Assembly (NCBI RefSeq): GCF_010669305.1
Contig: NZ_CP048649.1
Location: 434,001-498,000, forward strand
Source of the DNA: Aminipila butyrica
GTDB taxonomy: Bacteria; Bacillota; Clostridia; Peptostreptococcales; Anaerovoracaceae
Reading direction: 5' to 3'
DNA length: 64,000 bases
Made by a program: the position numbers and the translations under genes. The notes beneath the pieces are model-generated. The model did no database searches. It was not told where the DNA came from and saw nothing but the letters and a program-made list of their open reading frames with translations. The first letter of the stretch is position 1. Each line of letters begins with the position of its first letter. Positions 8,206-16,467 of the stretch are shown here, piece by piece.

Positions 8206-9244
8206 TGTCATACTTCCCGCATATAATCACGAAAAATATATAGCCAGTACGCTGCAATCCTTGTTAAATCAAACTGTAAGAGATATTGAGGTAATCGTAG
8301 TTGATGATGGATCCACAGATAGAACCGGTGAAATCATAGATGAATATTCAGCGCAAGATAGCCGGATTAAAGCCTATCACAAAGAAAACGGTGGAGTCGT
8401 ATCTGCAAGCAATGAAGCTATGAGATATGCAACCGGTGAATGGCTCGCCTGGTGCGGCAGCGATGACATCATTCCCCCGAATGCATACCAAGACTTGTTA
8501 AAAAAGAGCAAGACTGTGGATGTGGTTATCGGAGAATTTAGTGAAATTACTGATAGCGGTGAAAAAGTTAGAGTGCATATGCAGAAGTGGAGAAGAAAAA
8601 GTTGTTTTGATTCTCTTTTCGCGATGCCCGCTATGTGGTCAAAAATAATAAGGCGAGAGCTTATAACCGCAAACAAGCTGCAATTTCCTGATGTAAAATT
8701 ATGTGAAGATTTAATCTTTCTAGCGAAGGTTGCGGCCTTAAGACCAAAGTATTCTGTAATTCATAAAGATATTTATCATTATAGAAATAATCCAAAAGAA
8801 ACTTCCGGTTCTATGACCCATACCTATTCACTGGAATTATTTAAAGCACATGTGGCTGGAAGGTTTCGTGTGTTGAAAATCTGTGATAATGCAGGGTTGG
8901 AAAATGGAAGAAATTATATTTTTCTTGATTCTATAAAATATTTATCCGGCTATCTTCCAGAAATGAAACAGGAAGATGTAGAAGTCGCCATGGGTGCGTT
9001 AAAAAGGCTGGTTTATGCAAATGATTGGACAAACAATGAAAAATATTTTGAATCCGTATTTGGAGTAAAACCTGCCATATTTTTACGGCTTAGTGGTGAA
9101 GAATATGTTTATATGCTTTTGCACGAAGATGTATTTAAAAAAGTACTGAGAAAGTTTGAAGCAGGGGATATAGGCCTTCAATTTGCATTACAATGTGTCA
9201 AGGCTTGGTGGCGGTTTAAATCAGAATCTAAAATGCGTAAATAA
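8192..9244 (+). CDS. Family 2 glycosyltransferase
   Basis: 350 residues. The GT-A domain occupies about residues 1-220, with ISVILPAYNHEKYI at the start, VVDDGSTDRTG for the nucleotide and GSDDI as the metal-binding acidic motif. A C-terminal helical region of about 120 residues follows without clear membrane segments. It starts inside the previous gene (14-base overlap) behind GGGAGGAT. It adds a sugar to the growing polysaccharide; donor and linkage cannot be read from sequence. Its base composition is closer to the upstream genes than to the AT-rich block that begins just after it. Confidence 0.88.
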   Translation: MPKISVILPAYNHEKYIASTLQSLLNQTVRDIEVIVVDDGSTDRTGEIIDEYSAQDSRIKAYHKENGGVVSASNEAMRYATGEWLAWCGSDDIIPPNAYQDLLKKSKTVDVVIGEFSEITDSGEKVRVHMQKWRRKSCFDSLFAMPAMWSKIIRRELITANKLQFPDVKLCEDLIFLAKVAALRPKYSVIHKDIYHYRNNPKETSGSMTHTYSLELFKAHVAGRFRVLKICDNAGLENGRNYIFLDSIKYLSGYLPEMKQEDVEVAMGALKRLVYANDWTNNEKYFESVFGVKPAIFLRLSGEEYVYMLLHEDVFKKVLRKFEAGDIGLQFALQCVKAWWRFKSESKMRK

Positions 9245-9266
9245 GATAAGGATATTAAATATAGAT

Positions 9267-9674
9267 ATGGACGTAAAGAAAATAGAATTCAATCAAAGAA
9301 ACAATACTACGGGCAAATTGACATTTTTAGAAGCAAAACGTGACATCCCATTTGAAATAAAGCGAATTTACTATGTTTATGATGTAGCTAAAGGCGAGCG
9401 AAGAGGGTTTCATGCACATAAAGAATTAGAACAATACTTAATTTGCATACACGGTGGGTGCACAATTTTACTGGATGACGGTTTAGAAAAAGAAAATGTT
9501 TTACTCAATAACCCAAGTGAAGGATTATATGTCGGCCCTGGAACATGGAGAGAAATGTATGGCTTTTCAGAGGGTGCAGTTTTGTTGGTTCTGGCATCAG
9601 AGTATTACGATGAAGCGGATTATATAAGGGATTATAGTCAATTTAAAAGATATATAACAGATAAGGAGGCTTGA
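9267..9674 (+). CDS. dTDP-4-oxo-6-deoxyglucose 3,4-ketoisomerase (FdtA/QdtA family)
   Basis: 135 residues, the usual family length, from the ATG at 9267. The cupin core is visible: RGFHAHKELEQYL provides the histidines that act in catalysis, and YVGPGTWREMYGFSEGAVLLVLAS is a family hallmark. These enzymes move the keto group of the RfbB product from C4 to C3 so that an aminotransferase can aminate C3. FdtA (galacto) and QdtA (gluco) differ only in C4 stereochemistry, which I cannot assign from sequence by eye. The aminotransferase and an acetyltransferase follow at 10638 and 11747. The AT-rich composition starts here. Confidence 0.9.
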   Translation: MDVKKIEFNQRNNTTGKLTFLEAKRDIPFEIKRIYYVYDVAKGERRGFHAHKELEQYLICIHGGCTILLDDGLEKENVLLNNPSEGLYVGPGTWREMYGFSEGAVLLVLASEYYDEADYIRDYSQFKRYITDKEA

Positions 9675-9678
9675 GGTA

Positions 9679-10551
9679 ATGAAAGGGATTATATTAGCAG
9701 GTGGGTCAGGAACAAGGTTATATCCACTAACTCTAGTAACTTCCAAACAATTATTGCCAATATACGATAAGCCGATGATATATTATCCATTATCAACTCT
9801 TATGCTAGCAGGAATAAGGGATATTCTTATTATTTCTACACCCGAAGACTTACCTAATTTTGAAAGATTATTGGGAGACGGGAAACAATTAGGATTAACT
9901 TTATCTTATAAAGAGCAACCTTCTCCAGATGGATTAGCCCAGGCGTTTATTATTGGTGAAGACTTCATAGGAAAAGATAGTTGTGCTATGATTTTAGGAG
10001 ATAATATATTTTATGGTGCTGGATTAGTGGCAAATCTTAAAAAAGCAATGAATTTAAGTAGTGGTGCAGTAGTGTTCGGATATTATGTAGATGATCCTTC
10101 AAGATTTGGAGTTGTGGAGTTTGAAAAGAATGGAAAAGTAAAAAGGCTAGAAGAAAAACCAGAACATCCCAAGTCAAATTATGCAGTGACAGGATTATAT
10201 TTTTATGATAATACAGTTGTTAGTAAAGCGAGACAGTTATCTCCTTCTATGAGAGGAGAGTTAGAAATAACTGATTTAAATAAGTTATATCTTCAAGAAG
10301 ATAAGCTAGAGGTAATAACGCTAGGTAGAGGATTCGCTTGGCTAGATACGGGAACTGTAGATTCTATGAATGAGGCCTCAGAATTTGTTCGAGTTATTGA
10401 AAACAGGCAAGGAATTAAGATTGCTTCTATAGAAGAGATTGCTTACAGAAATCAATGGATATCAATGGATGTATTGAAAAATGCTATAGACAAATATGGA
10501 AAATCATCGTATTCAAAACATCTAACTAATGTTCTTAGTGGAAGGCTTTAA
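9679..10551 (+). CDS. rfbA: Glucose-1-phosphate thymidylyltransferase
   Basis: 290 residues. The nucleotidyltransferase signature GGSGTRLYPLT followed by SKQLLPIYDKPM is at the N-terminus, and ILGDNIFYG and EITDLNKLYL follow in the family order. It makes dTDP-glucose from dTTP and glucose-1-phosphate, the first step toward the dTDP-aminosugar made by this operon. The start lies 4 bases after the ketoisomerase stop, behind AAGGAGG that overlaps that gene's end. A gap of 86 bases without a clear signal separates it from the aminotransferase. Confidence 0.95.
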   Translation: MKGIILAGGSGTRLYPLTLVTSKQLLPIYDKPMIYYPLSTLMLAGIRDILIISTPEDLPNFERLLGDGKQLGLTLSYKEQPSPDGLAQAFIIGEDFIGKDSCAMILGDNIFYGAGLVANLKKAMNLSSGAVVFGYYVDDPSRFGVVEFEKNGKVKRLEEKPEHPKSNYAVTGLYFYDNTVVSKARQLSPSMRGELEITDLNKLYLQEDKLEVITLGRGFAWLDTGTVDSMNEASEFVRVIENRQGIKIASIEEIAYRNQWISMDVLKNAIDKYGKSSYSKHLTNVLSGRL

Positions 10552-10637
10552 TTAATTATTAAGAGACTATAATTTTTAGTTAATTCTATATTTAATAAAC
10601 AAGTAAAAGAATAGGCTATTTTGAAAGGGAGATAAAA

Positions 10638-11729
10638 ATGAAGATTCCATTCGCTACAGTTGAATACATTCATAAAGAATTAAAAGAAAGTCTTGAAGAA
10701 GCATATAAAGAAGTCTTTTCAAGTAATTGGTTCATTCAAGGTGAGGCCTGCAGAAAATTTGAAACAAACTTTGCGCAATTCTGTGGGGCTAAGTACTGCA
10801 TTGGATGTGGCAATGGCTTAGACGCGATTACGATAGTATTAAGAGCGATGGGAATTGGTGTAGGTGATGAAGTAATTGTGCCATCCTTTACTTTTATAGC
10901 CACAGCAATAGCTGTTACTTATGCAGGAGCAAAGCCTATTTTTGTAGAAATAGATGAGGATACAGCATTATTAAATCCGGAATTAATAGAAAGAAATATT
11001 ACTAGAAACACTAAAGCTATCATTGCAGTACATTTATATGGACAGCCTGCACAAATGGATATGATTTGTCAGATAGCAAAAAAATACAATCTTAAAGTTA
11101 TTGAAGATGCAGCTCAAGCACATGGAGCTTTTTATCATGATAAGAGAGTTGGCACATTAGGAGACGCCGCTACATTTAGTTTTTATCCAGGGAAAAACCT
11201 AGGAGCTTTAGGTGATGGTGGTTGTATTACTACTAATGATGCTGTTATAGCAGAAAAAGCCAGGGCTATTGGAAATTATGGGGCAGATATAAAGTATCAC
11301 CATGAGTATATGGGCTTTAATTCTAGATTAGATGAGATACAGAGTGCATTTTTGGATATAAAATTAAACAGTCTTGATAGATGGAATAATGAAAGAAAAG
11401 AATTGGCGCGCAAATATTTAGACGGGATAAATAATGAAAAAATTTATTTACCTATAGTTAATAACGGCGATCATATTTGGCACCTATTTGTAATTAAATG
11501 CGAAAAAAGAAATGAATTAAAACGGTATTTAGAAAATTTAGATATAGAAACCAATATTCACTATCCCATTCCAATGCATTTACAGGGGGCATTTAAACAG
11601 TTTGAATATGTTAAAGGAGACTTTCCAATAGCTGAGAAATTATCCGATACAGTATTAAGTTTACCTATGTATAATGGAATGAAAGAAGCGGAAATAGAAT
11701 TTATAATAAAATCTATTAATAACTTTTAA
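10638..11729 (+). CDS. DegT/DnrJ/EryC1 family dTDP-3-keto-sugar aminotransferase (FdtB/QdtB type)
   Basis: 363 residues, PLP-dependent fold type I. VPSFTFIATAIAV and EDAAQAHGA are family motifs. The PLP lysine is in FSFYPGKNLGALGDGG. Next to the 3,4-ketoisomerase it most likely aminates C3 of dTDP-3-keto-6-deoxyhexose to give dTDP-3-amino-3,6-dideoxyhexose, with glutamate as donor. GGGAG stands before the ATG. Confidence is high for the family and moderate for the exact substrate, which rests on the neighbouring genes. Confidence 0.92.
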   Translation: MKIPFATVEYIHKELKESLEEAYKEVFSSNWFIQGEACRKFETNFAQFCGAKYCIGCGNGLDAITIVLRAMGIGVGDEVIVPSFTFIATAIAVTYAGAKPIFVEIDEDTALLNPELIERNITRNTKAIIAVHLYGQPAQMDMICQIAKKYNLKVIEDAAQAHGAFYHDKRVGTLGDAATFSFYPGKNLGALGDGGCITTNDAVIAEKARAIGNYGADIKYHHEYMGFNSRLDEIQSAFLDIKLNSLDRWNNERKELARKYLDGINNEKIYLPIVNNGDHIWHLFVIKCEKRNELKRYLENLDIETNIHYPIPMHLQGAFKQFEYVKGDFPIAEKLSDTVLSLPMYNGMKEAEIEFIIKSINNF

Positions 11730-11746
11730 CAAGGGGATTTTATATT

Positions 11747-12511
11747 ATGAGTGAAAATATGAGAGTTTCAGAAAAAGCTTATATTGGCAAAAATACGATT
11801 ATAAAAGAAGGGGTAATTATTGAAGAAAATGCGATGATTGGCTCAAACTGTTATATTGACTATGGAGCAATTATTAAGGAGAATGTTACTATTGGTGACA
11901 ATTGTTTTGTTGGATCAAACTGTGTTTTAGGAGAGTACTTAAGCGATTTCTTCGAAAAATTTATTAATAATAAGCATGAATTGTATATTGGAGATAATGC
12001 TAAAATAAGAAGCGGTACAATTATTTATGGAGAAACTTCCATTGGAATAAATTTTCAAACTGGACATAATGCAACAATACGTGAAAATACTCAGATTGGC
12101 GATAACGTCAGTATAGGAACACTGAGTGACATTCAAGGATTTTCTGAAATTGGAAATTTTGTTAGGGTTCATAGTAATGTTCATATTTGCCAGTTTAGTA
12201 AAATTAAAGACTATGTTTGGATTTTTCCCTATACAGTATTTACAAATGATAAATTACCTCCGTCAGATAATTTAAAGGGAGTTACAGTTGAAGAAGGGGC
12301 TGTCATTTGTACAAAATCAATAATTTTGCCAGATATATTAATCGGAAAAGAGGCGTTTATAGGTGCAGGCACGCTTGTAACTAAAGATGTCCCTGATGAT
12401 TGCATATACTTAGGATATCCAGGTAAGATAAAAGGAAAGACATCTGAAATTCAGGATAAGGAAACCGGGCAAATTTTGTATCCTTGGAGAAATAGATATA
12501 AAAGATTGTAA
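11747..12511 (+). CDS. Left-handed beta-helix acyltransferase, likely sugar N-acetyltransferase (FdtC/QdtC-like)
   Basis: 254 residues built almost entirely from hexapeptide repeats (for example IGKNTI, IGSNCY, IGDNCF, IGDNVS), with a catalytic-type His in FQTGHNATIRE and the C-terminal LVTKDVPDDCIYLGYPGKI turn. Such trimeric enzymes acetylate amino-sugars from acetyl-CoA. The position directly after the aminotransferase supports acetylation of the dTDP-3-amino-3,6-dideoxyhexose to give dTDP-Fuc3NAc or dTDP-Qui3NAc. An O-acetyltransferase role remains possible. Confidence 0.85.
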   Translation: MSENMRVSEKAYIGKNTIIKEGVIIEENAMIGSNCYIDYGAIIKENVTIGDNCFVGSNCVLGEYLSDFFEKFINNKHELYIGDNAKIRSGTIIYGETSIGINFQTGHNATIRENTQIGDNVSIGTLSDIQGFSEIGNFVRVHSNVHICQFSKIKDYVWIFPYTVFTNDKLPPSDNLKGVTVEEGAVICTKSIILPDILIGKEAFIGAGTLVTKDVPDDCIYLGYPGKIKGKTSEIQDKETGQILYPWRNRYKRL

Positions 12512-12555
12512 GCAAAATGGTTTGCAAACAAAATGCAGGGTAGTGAGGTAAAAAG

Positions 12556-13221
12556 ATGAAGGATGTAGTAGCATTGTTACCAATAAAGCTTAATTCAGAA
12601 AGAGTAAAAGGAAAAAATTTCCGAAATTTATGCGGTAGACCTTTGTATCAGTGGATATTAGAAACTCTACTTTCATGTAATAATGTTAAAAAGATTGTAG
12701 TGAATACTGATAGTCTAGAATTAATAGACAATTTAAATAAATCTTATCCTCAAATAAAAACAATATTGAGACCAGAATTTTTAAGGGGCGACAATGTTTC
12801 TATGAATAAGATCATAGAATATGATTTATCAGTATGTTTAGATGAAGAATTTTTTATTCAGACGCATACAACGAATCCTTTAATATCAGGTGAAACTATC
12901 GATTTGGCAATTGAAAGATTCTTTGAGAATTTAAATAAAAATGACTCGCTATTTTCTGTAAATCGTATACAATCAAGGACTTATTGGGGCAATGGAAAAG
13001 GGATTAATCACACGTTAGGTGAATTAAAACGTACACAAGACTTAGAACCAATTTTTGAAGAAAACTCAAATTTGTTTATTTTTTCAAGGCAATCTTTTTT
13101 AAATAGCCGAAGTAGAGTAGGTACAATGCCTATACTATATGAAACTCCTAAAAATGAATCATTTGAAATAGATGAAGAGGAAGATTTTGCTTTGATAGAA
13201 CAATTAGTTAGGGGAAAATAA
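12556..13221 (+). CDS. Acylneuraminate-type cytidylyltransferase (CMP-sugar synthetase family)
   Basis: 221 residues, the normal length of NeuA/KdsB-like enzymes. PIKLNSERVKGKNFRNLCGRP matches the CTP-binding signature, followed by VVNTDS, THTTNPL and the acidic metal site EIDEEEDF near the C-terminus. Members activate 2-keto sugar acids (sialic acids, Kdo and relatives) with CTP. No NeuB, NeuC, KdsA or pseudaminic or legionaminic pathway gene is nearby. One base separates it from the aldolase fusion gene, so the two products probably work on the same compound. The substrate is unknown. Confidence 0.87.
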   Translation: MKDVVALLPIKLNSERVKGKNFRNLCGRPLYQWILETLLSCNNVKKIVVNTDSLELIDNLNKSYPQIKTILRPEFLRGDNVSMNKIIEYDLSVCLDEEFFIQTHTTNPLISGETIDLAIERFFENLNKNDSLFSVNRIQSRTYWGNGKGINHTLGELKRTQDLEPIFEENSNLFIFSRQSFLNSRSRVGTMPILYETPKNESFEIDEEEDFALIEQLVRGK

Positions 13222-13222
13222 A

Positions 13223-14887
13223 ATGCGTGAAGAGTTTAGGATTTTAGATTGTACCATTAGAGATGGGGGTTATATTAATAATTGGAATTTTTCCATTAAA
13301 GATGTTAAAAATATGTGCAAAGCCTTAGATTTAGCCGGAGTAGACATTTTTGAAATCGGTTTTCTAAATAATAAAGATGGATTGCCAATATGGAGGAACT
13401 GTGATAAGCAATCGGTTAAATCTATTAGAGAGGTACGACATAACATTAAAATTTCGGCAATGTTAGAAGTTGGAACTGTAGGTATGCAATTAGCCCTCCC
13501 AAATGAAACCGGTATTGACATTTTAAGAATTGCACTTAACAAAGACAAAGTATCTTGCTGCTTCGATCAAATAAAAAGATATAAAGATTTGGGTTATGAA
13601 GTGTTTATACAGTTGATGGGGATTACGTCATATACTTATGAAGACTTAATAGATGTTATAAAGAAATTAGATGATTTAAGTGTAGATTGCATAAATATTG
13701 GAGATAGTTATGGGGCGCTAATTCCTGAAAAGACTCATGAGATTATTTCTTTAATGAAAAGAACGGTTAAGGCTAAAGTAGGATTGCACGCACACAATAA
13801 TATGCAATTAGGTATGGCGAATGCTTTAGCAGCAATAGAAGCAGGTGCGAATATTATTGATGGAAGTTTATACGGAATGGGTAGAGGCGGAGGAAACATC
13901 CCTACAGAATTATTAGTATCATACTTTCAGAAAATATACAATGAGAGATTCAATGTATTACCCTTGTTAGAATTTATAGATCGAACAATGTTAACCTGGT
14001 ATCAACAACCTAACTGGGGCTACTCATTACCTAGTTTAATATCCGGAGTATATGAGTGTCATCCATATTATACAAGTAAATTAATTGAAAAAAGAGAGTT
14101 TACAATAGACCAAATTTTGAAAACCGCAAAGATTGTTAGCGAAAGAAATGTGACAGGGTTTTCAGAGAATTTACTTGAGGGCATAATTGAAAAAATTTTA
14201 ATTCAAAAAACAGAATCTGGACATATGACTTTAGCCCAGTTTATTTCTGAAAATACAGGAAAAGTTAAATATTTAAATCGACATGATGGTAAGGACTTTT
14301 TAATTTTAGGAAATGGGCCATCAATTAAAGAATATTATAATGAAATCGAAATATTTATTAAACAAAAAAATCCAATTATTTTAGGAGCAAATAACTTAGG
14401 GAAAAATTTCATCCCTCATTATCACGCATTCAATAATCAACGCCGATTTGAAGCATATAGAGATAATGTAGATAAAAGAAGCATTTTATTATTAGGTCCA
14501 AGTATCCAACTAGATCAGATCACTTGGGATTATGAAAGAATATTTTGTTATAATTCATTCTTAAATGATGTAGATATAATTGAAGGAATAGTAACATCTA
14601 ATTGTAGAAGTATATCAGCTTTATTAATAGCTGTGGCTATATCCATGGGGGCAAATAAGATATATCTTGCAGGTATGGACGGATACTCTGAAGAGTTAAT
14701 AAAAAATGGACATACCATGTTTTATGAGGAAGATGAAAGTACTAAGTTAGAGGACACACAAGAGAAACATAAAAGTAATGGAAGGTTCTTGAATCAGTTG
14801 GATAACCTTTTATACAATAAAAATGGGAATAGACTATCATTCATAACACCTACTACATATAAAATTCCTTCAATGCATAAAGTATAG
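13223..14887 (+). CDS. Two-domain protein: HMGL-like pyruvate aldolase fused to a GT42/MptE-like domain
   Basis: 554 residues. Residues 1 to about 340 are a DRE-TIM metalloenzyme: LDCTIRDGG at 8-16 supplies the catalytic Arg13 and metal Asp14, GLHAHNN supplies metal ligands His189 and His191, and GMGRGGGNIPTELL matches the 4-hydroxy-2-oxovalerate aldolase loop. Residues about 355-554 start with FLILGNGPSIKEY (GNGPS at 363-367) and continue with a Rossmann-like fold ending in AISMGANKIYLAGMDGYSE. That pattern is shared by MptE-like (DUF115) domains and GT42 CMP-sialic acid transferases such as CstII. I infer an enzyme that makes a 2-keto acid sugar by pyruvate aldol addition and then uses or transfers its CMP derivative. 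The fold calls are firm for the first domain and moderate for the second. No linker defect or frameshift is visible. Confidence 0.82.
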   Translation: MREEFRILDCTIRDGGYINNWNFSIKDVKNMCKALDLAGVDIFEIGFLNNKDGLPIWRNCDKQSVKSIREVRHNIKISAMLEVGTVGMQLALPNETGIDILRIALNKDKVSCCFDQIKRYKDLGYEVFIQLMGITSYTYEDLIDVIKKLDDLSVDCINIGDSYGALIPEKTHEIISLMKRTVKAKVGLHAHNNMQLGMANALAAIEAGANIIDGSLYGMGRGGGNIPTELLVSYFQKIYNERFNVLPLLEFIDRTMLTWYQQPNWGYSLPSLISGVYECHPYYTSKLIEKREFTIDQILKTAKIVSERNVTGFSENLLEGIIEKILIQKTESGHMTLAQFISENTGKVKYLNRHDGKDFLILGNGPSIKEYYNEIEIFIKQKNPIILGANNLGKNFIPHYHAFNNQRRFEAYRDNVDKRSILLLGPSIQLDQITWDYERIFCYNSFLNDVDIIEGIVTSNCRSISALLIAVAISMGANKIYLAGMDGYSEELIKNGHTMFYEEDESTKLEDTQEKHKSNGRFLNQLDNLLYNKNGNRLSFITPTTYKIPSMHKV

Positions 14888-14925
14888 AGATAAAATTGCT
14901 AAAAAAATAAGGAAGGTTAGAAGAT

Positions 14926-16467
14926 ATGGAGATTGATGATTTCTTAAAAGAAAATAGAGAATATATAATTAGGGAATGTGCATCAGGAGTTAAAGGAGAC
15001 TGCATTTTACCTGTGAGCACGATTTGTATTGCCCTTACAAATAGATGTAACCTACATTGTATAATGTGTCAATATTGTTCTAAGGAGTATTCAAATAAAA
15101 CTTATAATAATGAAGAACCATTTAGTATTACAATTGACCAATATAAAGAATTATTTACTAAAGAACTAGTTGAAAGAATGTACAGTGAAGGTGATGCAAG
15201 ATCTATTGATGGCGGGTTACCTTCTGTCTTATTTACTCATGGAGAGTCCTTTTTAAATAAAGATATTCATGGTATTATTTTACATACAAGGCGGATAATG
15301 CCGATTGGCTATATTCAGATTACAACTAATGGAACTATTTCTCCATATGCAATAGAAGGTGGAGAAGACTTATTGAAACATGTGAATATAATTTGCTTCT
15401 CAATTGATGGATGTACAAAAGAAACTTTTGAAGAAATTAGAACACCAGCTAATTTTGAAACGGTTTTACAAAATCTGAAAGATTGGACAAGTATCTCTAA
15501 GAAACTTAATAGAAAAAAACCATTTAGGATTGCTATCGTTTTATCAAAGAAGAATATTCATGAATTACCGGGAATAGTTAAAATGGCTGCCGAATTAGGC
15601 AGTTTTGAATCTATCTATATTCAGCCATTGCTAGTAAATCAAAAGCATAGTCATTTAGAGTCAATGAAATTAGAATATATTGAAAAGAATCTATTAATTG
15701 GAGCTATTAGTGAAGCACAAAATATTGCTTCAAGAGAAGGGATACGGTTAGATTTCGCAGTCTCACCAGATATTCTAATTTCACAAGCAAACAATTCTAT
15801 TGAACAGAAGCCAAATTATAATAATTACATGCAGTATTGCTCATATTTTAGAAATGGCTTCATAGAAATAAATCCAGATGGAGCAATCAGGGAAATATGT
15901 TGTAATATGACGCCAGAAGATAATGCTTATTTGATGGATAAATATAACCTTAGTAATAATGACTATGGTTTTGATGCATATAACTCAATAGGATATTGGC
16001 AACTAAGACAAGATTTAATCAATGGGAAATTAGAAAAATATTGTAGGAATTGTCAACTTGGTTATTATGATGGATTAAAGTACACACAAAATCATTATAA
16101 GTACCATCTTGAAGATAAGAAGGAATTGTCTAGTAAGATAATTACATTGAGGAAGCTGCTTTTAAAACAAGAAAATGAGAATAAACTAAGCAAGGATTCT
16201 ATAGGTAATTTAAAGAATACTAACGCTGAGTTGCAAAAAATACTTAAGCAAGAAGAACAAGAGAAAACTATGTATTTAAGCTGCATGGAGAGTTTAGAGA
16301 AAAGAGTTAAGCAATTAGAGAATGAAAAAATACAATTAATAGGAAAGAATAAAAGTTTGGAAGAACAAATCTATTTAATTTTTAATTCATTTTCATGGAA
16401 GATTACTGAGCCACTCCGTATTATAAAAAAAGCTTATAAAAATAGGAGGAAGCATGGAAACAAATAA
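14926..16467 (+). CDS. Radical SAM/SPASM-like protein with C-terminal coiled coil
   Basis: 513 residues. The [4Fe-4S] motif CNLHCIMC gives Cys41, Cys45 and Cys48, and THGESFLNKD and ISIDGCTKETFEEIR fit the radical SAM barrel. A second cysteine cluster (QYCSYF, then EICCN, then KYCRNCQLGYYDG) around residues 300-380 looks like an auxiliary SPASM/twitch domain. Residues about 390-490 are a Glu/Lys-rich coiled coil, followed by FNSFSWKITEPLR, a tail usually found at the end of bacterial glycosyltransferases. It probably carries out a radical modification of a sugar or lipid-linked glycan. The substrate is unknown. Its end overlaps the next gene by 14 bases. Confidence 0.85.
   Translation: MEIDDFLKENREYIIRECASGVKGDCILPVSTICIALTNRCNLHCIMCQYCSKEYSNKTYNNEEPFSITIDQYKELFTKELVERMYSEGDARSIDGGLPSVLFTHGESFLNKDIHGIILHTRRIMPIGYIQITTNGTISPYAIEGGEDLLKHVNIICFSIDGCTKETFEEIRTPANFETVLQNLKDWTSISKKLNRKKPFRIAIVLSKKNIHELPGIVKMAAELGSFESIYIQPLLVNQKHSHLESMKLEYIEKNLLIGAISEAQNIASREGIRLDFAVSPDILISQANNSIEQKPNYNNYMQYCSYFRNGFIEINPDGAIREICCNMTPEDNAYLMDKYNLSNNDYGFDAYNSIGYWQLRQDLINGKLEKYCRNCQLGYYDGLKYTQNHYKYHLEDKKELSSKIITLRKLLLKQENENKLSKDSIGNLKNTNAELQKILKQEEQEKTMYLSCMESLEKRVKQLENEKIQLIGKNKSLEEQIYLIFNSFSWKITEPLRIIKKAYKNRRKHGNK

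Noticed and set aside
4168..12511. dTDP-rhamnose pathway
   Set aside because: rfbA and rfbB are present but no 3,5-epimerase (rfbC) or reductase (rfbD) is. The ketoisomerase and aminotransferase point to an amino sugar.
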